From: Phormidesmis priestleyi Ana
GTDB lineage: Bacteria; Cyanobacteriota; Cyanobacteriia; Phormidesmidales; Phormidesmidaceae
Length of the DNA stretch: 64,000 nt
Direction of reading: 5' to 3'
Assembly: GCA_001314865.1 (NCBI GenBank)
Contig: LJZR01000017.1
Coordinates: 51,299 to 115,298, forward strand
The notes beneath the pieces are model-generated. The model ran no database searches. It was not told where the DNA came from and saw only the letters and a program-made list of their open reading frames with translations. A program made the translations under genes and the position numbers. Shown here one piece after another: positions 62,564 to 64,000 of the stretch (the stretch's first letter is position 1; the number at the start of each line of letters is the position of its first letter).

Positions 62564-62886
62564 TAGACACCTCCATATTTATAAATAGAAAGCGCGTTGA
62601 ATACATGCCCCTAGAGAAGTAATTGAGAGGCATAGGTTAGCACTGCCTCTTAATTAGATGTTTTGGATGTTTTTAGATATTTTGCCAAATGCTCGAACCA
62701 GAACCGCTTGATGTTTTTGACTTTTTTTTGACCTTTTTATAGATGCAGCCTGCCGAAAAAGAAACTAATCTGCGGTGGCCAGCTGGCTATGGTTCGCTGA
62801 GCTGTATTTACGACTATTCACTACATAGAGTTATTACATAGAGATTTGGCAGAGATTTTGAATGACAGAGATTTTGAATAACAATT
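62564..62886. other. 323-bp gap between divergent glgC and the channel gene
   Basis: Carries the promoters for both genes and short repeats (GAGATTTTGAATGA/GAGATTTTGAATAA) near the channel start. GGAGG for glgC is at 62570-62574 on the minus strand. No operator is recognised. Confidence 0.5.
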
Positions 62887-63912
62887 ATGCAACGACTACG
62901 CCTGCTCGCTGAAATAGCCGTTGCGTTTAGTCGCAAGGCGCTAGTGTTATCTATTCCTATTGGGTTTGCCAGTGGTGGAATGGCGATCGCACAAACCAAC
63001 GACATCCCCGCTTTGCCCCAAACGAAACTCACCGTTGGCGTCAGTCACAGACCGCCCTTTGCGATTAAGACCCCAACAGAAAGTGGCAGCGACTGGGACG
63101 GCATTGGCGTGCATTTGTGGCGAGAAGTCGCTGAAGCACTCAACATTCAATACGAATGGAAAGAGATTTCACCGACACAGACAGTTGTTCACCTGCAAGA
63201 TGGCAGTGTGGATATTGTGATTGATGCGATCGCCATCGCTGCCGCCGAACCACAGATAGACTTTACCCAAAGCTACTACATCTCCTCGGTGGGCATCGCC
63301 CAAACCCAAGGTCAAAGCCTGTTAGATACAGTCGGCACAGTTCTATCGCCTCAATTTCTAAGAATTGGCCTGTGGCTGTCTCTGGTGTTTTTAGCCGTTG
63401 GTGGAGTGGTTTGGCTATTTGAGCGCAATGTAGAAGAAGGTAATTTTGCAGACAAACCTATTAGCGGCCTATGGGGCAGCTTTTGGTGGGCAGGTGTAAC
63501 AATGACGACTATCGGCTATGGCGACATGGTGCCAAAAACAGTAGGTGGCAGAGTCATCGCGTTGTTGTGGATGCTAACAGCAATGGGCATTACCGCTAGC
63601 CTAACGGCCTCTATTACCTCAGTACTCACTCAAGACCAAAGCGGTAAGCTGACTCAGTTTGCAGACTTAGAGGCCATGCAGGTAGGCAGCATTGAAGACT
63701 CTGTGGCAGCTAAGATGCTTGAACAACAACAGATTTCATTTGAGTTGGCAGATAACACTTCAGCTGGATTAAAATCTGTTGACCAAGGCCAGCTTGATGC
63801 CTTTGTTCACGACGCTGCGCTGCTTGACTATCTCAATACGAATAAATTTAAGAACCGCCTCGCCGTTGAAACAACTGGTCTGCAAGCCAGTCGCTATGTA
63901 TTTGGGTTATAA
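62887..63912 (+). CDS. GluR0-like glutamate-receptor K+ channel, C-terminally shortened
   Basis: A 341-residue ligand-gated channel: signal peptide (VLSIPIGFASGGMAIA), S1 lobe (LTVGVSHRPPFAI, VHLQDGSVDIVIDAIAI), then M1, the P-loop with the K+ selectivity filter TTIGYGDM, M2 and the S2 lobe. GluR0 of Synechocystis is about 400 residues; here the S2 lobe stops at ASRYVFGL, before the last helices (usually ending in a LREPINQAL-type helix). The frame ends right where an unusual AT/hairpin sequence begins, so truncation by an inserted element is likely. The gene may encode a non-functional channel. Confidence 0.85.
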   Translation: MQRLRLLAEIAVAFSRKALVLSIPIGFASGGMAIAQTNDIPALPQTKLTVGVSHRPPFAIKTPTESGSDWDGIGVHLWREVAEALNIQYEWKEISPTQTVVHLQDGSVDIVIDAIAIAAAEPQIDFTQSYYISSVGIAQTQGQSLLDTVGTVLSPQFLRIGLWLSLVFLAVGGVVWLFERNVEEGNFADKPISGLWGSFWWAGVTMTTIGYGDMVPKTVGGRVIALLWMLTAMGITASLTASITSVLTQDQSGKLTQFADLEAMQVGSIEDSVAAKMLEQQQISFELADNTSAGLKSVDQGQLDAFVHDAALLDYLNTNKFKNRLAVETTGLQASRYVFGL

Positions 63913-64000
63913 CTATTTCTGGTGTATGGCGTAGGAGATAAAAAAAGGCGTATCCTTCTGGAAATTGCAAAAGTACCAGAAAAGGAATACACCATGACTC
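63913..64000. mobile_element. Possible left end of an insertion sequence (cut by the window)
   Basis: After the shortened channel gene the sequence has an imperfect inverted repeat (GTATCCTTCTGG and CCAGAAAAGGAATAC) and then AAAGGA before an ATG at 63994 that opens a new frame. This fits the start of an IS with its transposase, but only six coding bases are visible. Confidence 0.35.

Overview
The window looks like a piece of cyanobacterial chromosome. The octamer GCGATCGC (HIP1) is scattered throughout, and the gene content fits: an IsiA/Pcb-type chlorophyll antenna, GlgC, a NhaS3-like antiporter, an alternative terminal oxidase (ARTO) cluster, a GluR0-type channel, a DUF1830 protein and pentapeptide-repeat proteins. 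The lineage cannot be fixed more closely from sequence alone. No rRNA, tRNA or CRISPR array was seen.

Layout. 1-5.7 kb is a defence locus: an HsdS specificity subunit, then an AAA+ ATPase and a subtilisin-like protease matching the IetAS anti-phage/plasmid-maintenance pair, then a degenerate HsdS tail. A nearly perfect 116-bp direct repeat flanks the pair. 5.9-8 kb holds a DUF1830 protein and a PEP-CTERM SGNH esterase. 8-15.8 kb is one minus-strand operon: membrane fusion protein, Met-rich lipoprotein, RND pump, response regulator, histidine kinase. 15.8-25.7 kb carries a broken glycosyltransferase, a K+/H+-type antiporter, a Crp/Fnr regulator, small-molecule hydrolases, a TauE plus YeiH sulfur-anion exporter pair, a glutathionyl-hydroquinone reductase and isiA with a clear terminator. 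26-32.4 kb has a NhaS3-like antiporter, a large G8/beta-helix protein and a CAP-domain lipoprotein. 32.7-36.5 kb is a BMP-type nucleoside ABC importer operon without an ATPase gene. 37-41.5 kb has a pentapeptide protein, signal peptidase I, a split YedE transporter, a deaminase and a cytochrome b561-like protein. 41.6-44.4 kb is a zinc-type P1B ATPase with its SmtB/ZiaR repressor and two matching operators. 44.5-50.6 kb has an antiporter-USP fusion and a heterodimeric ABC exporter. 52-58.2 kb is the ARTO cluster: two DUF2231 proteins, oxidase subunits II, I and III, and a GMC oxidoreductase. 58.2-64 kb has an FGGY kinase, GlgC and a C-terminally shortened GluR0 channel at the window edge.

The most unusual property is spread over the whole window. 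About thirty different short tandem arrays (units 7-21 bp, each with its own sequence) lie both between and inside genes. Those inside real genes nearly always have units divisible by three and give peptide repeats; intergenic ones also use 7, 13, 14, 16 and 17 bp. In at least five genes the stop codon lies inside the array. In one gene fragment the array splits a conserved glycosyltransferase motif. This suggests active, locus-by-locus tandem duplication rather than one dispersed repeat family.
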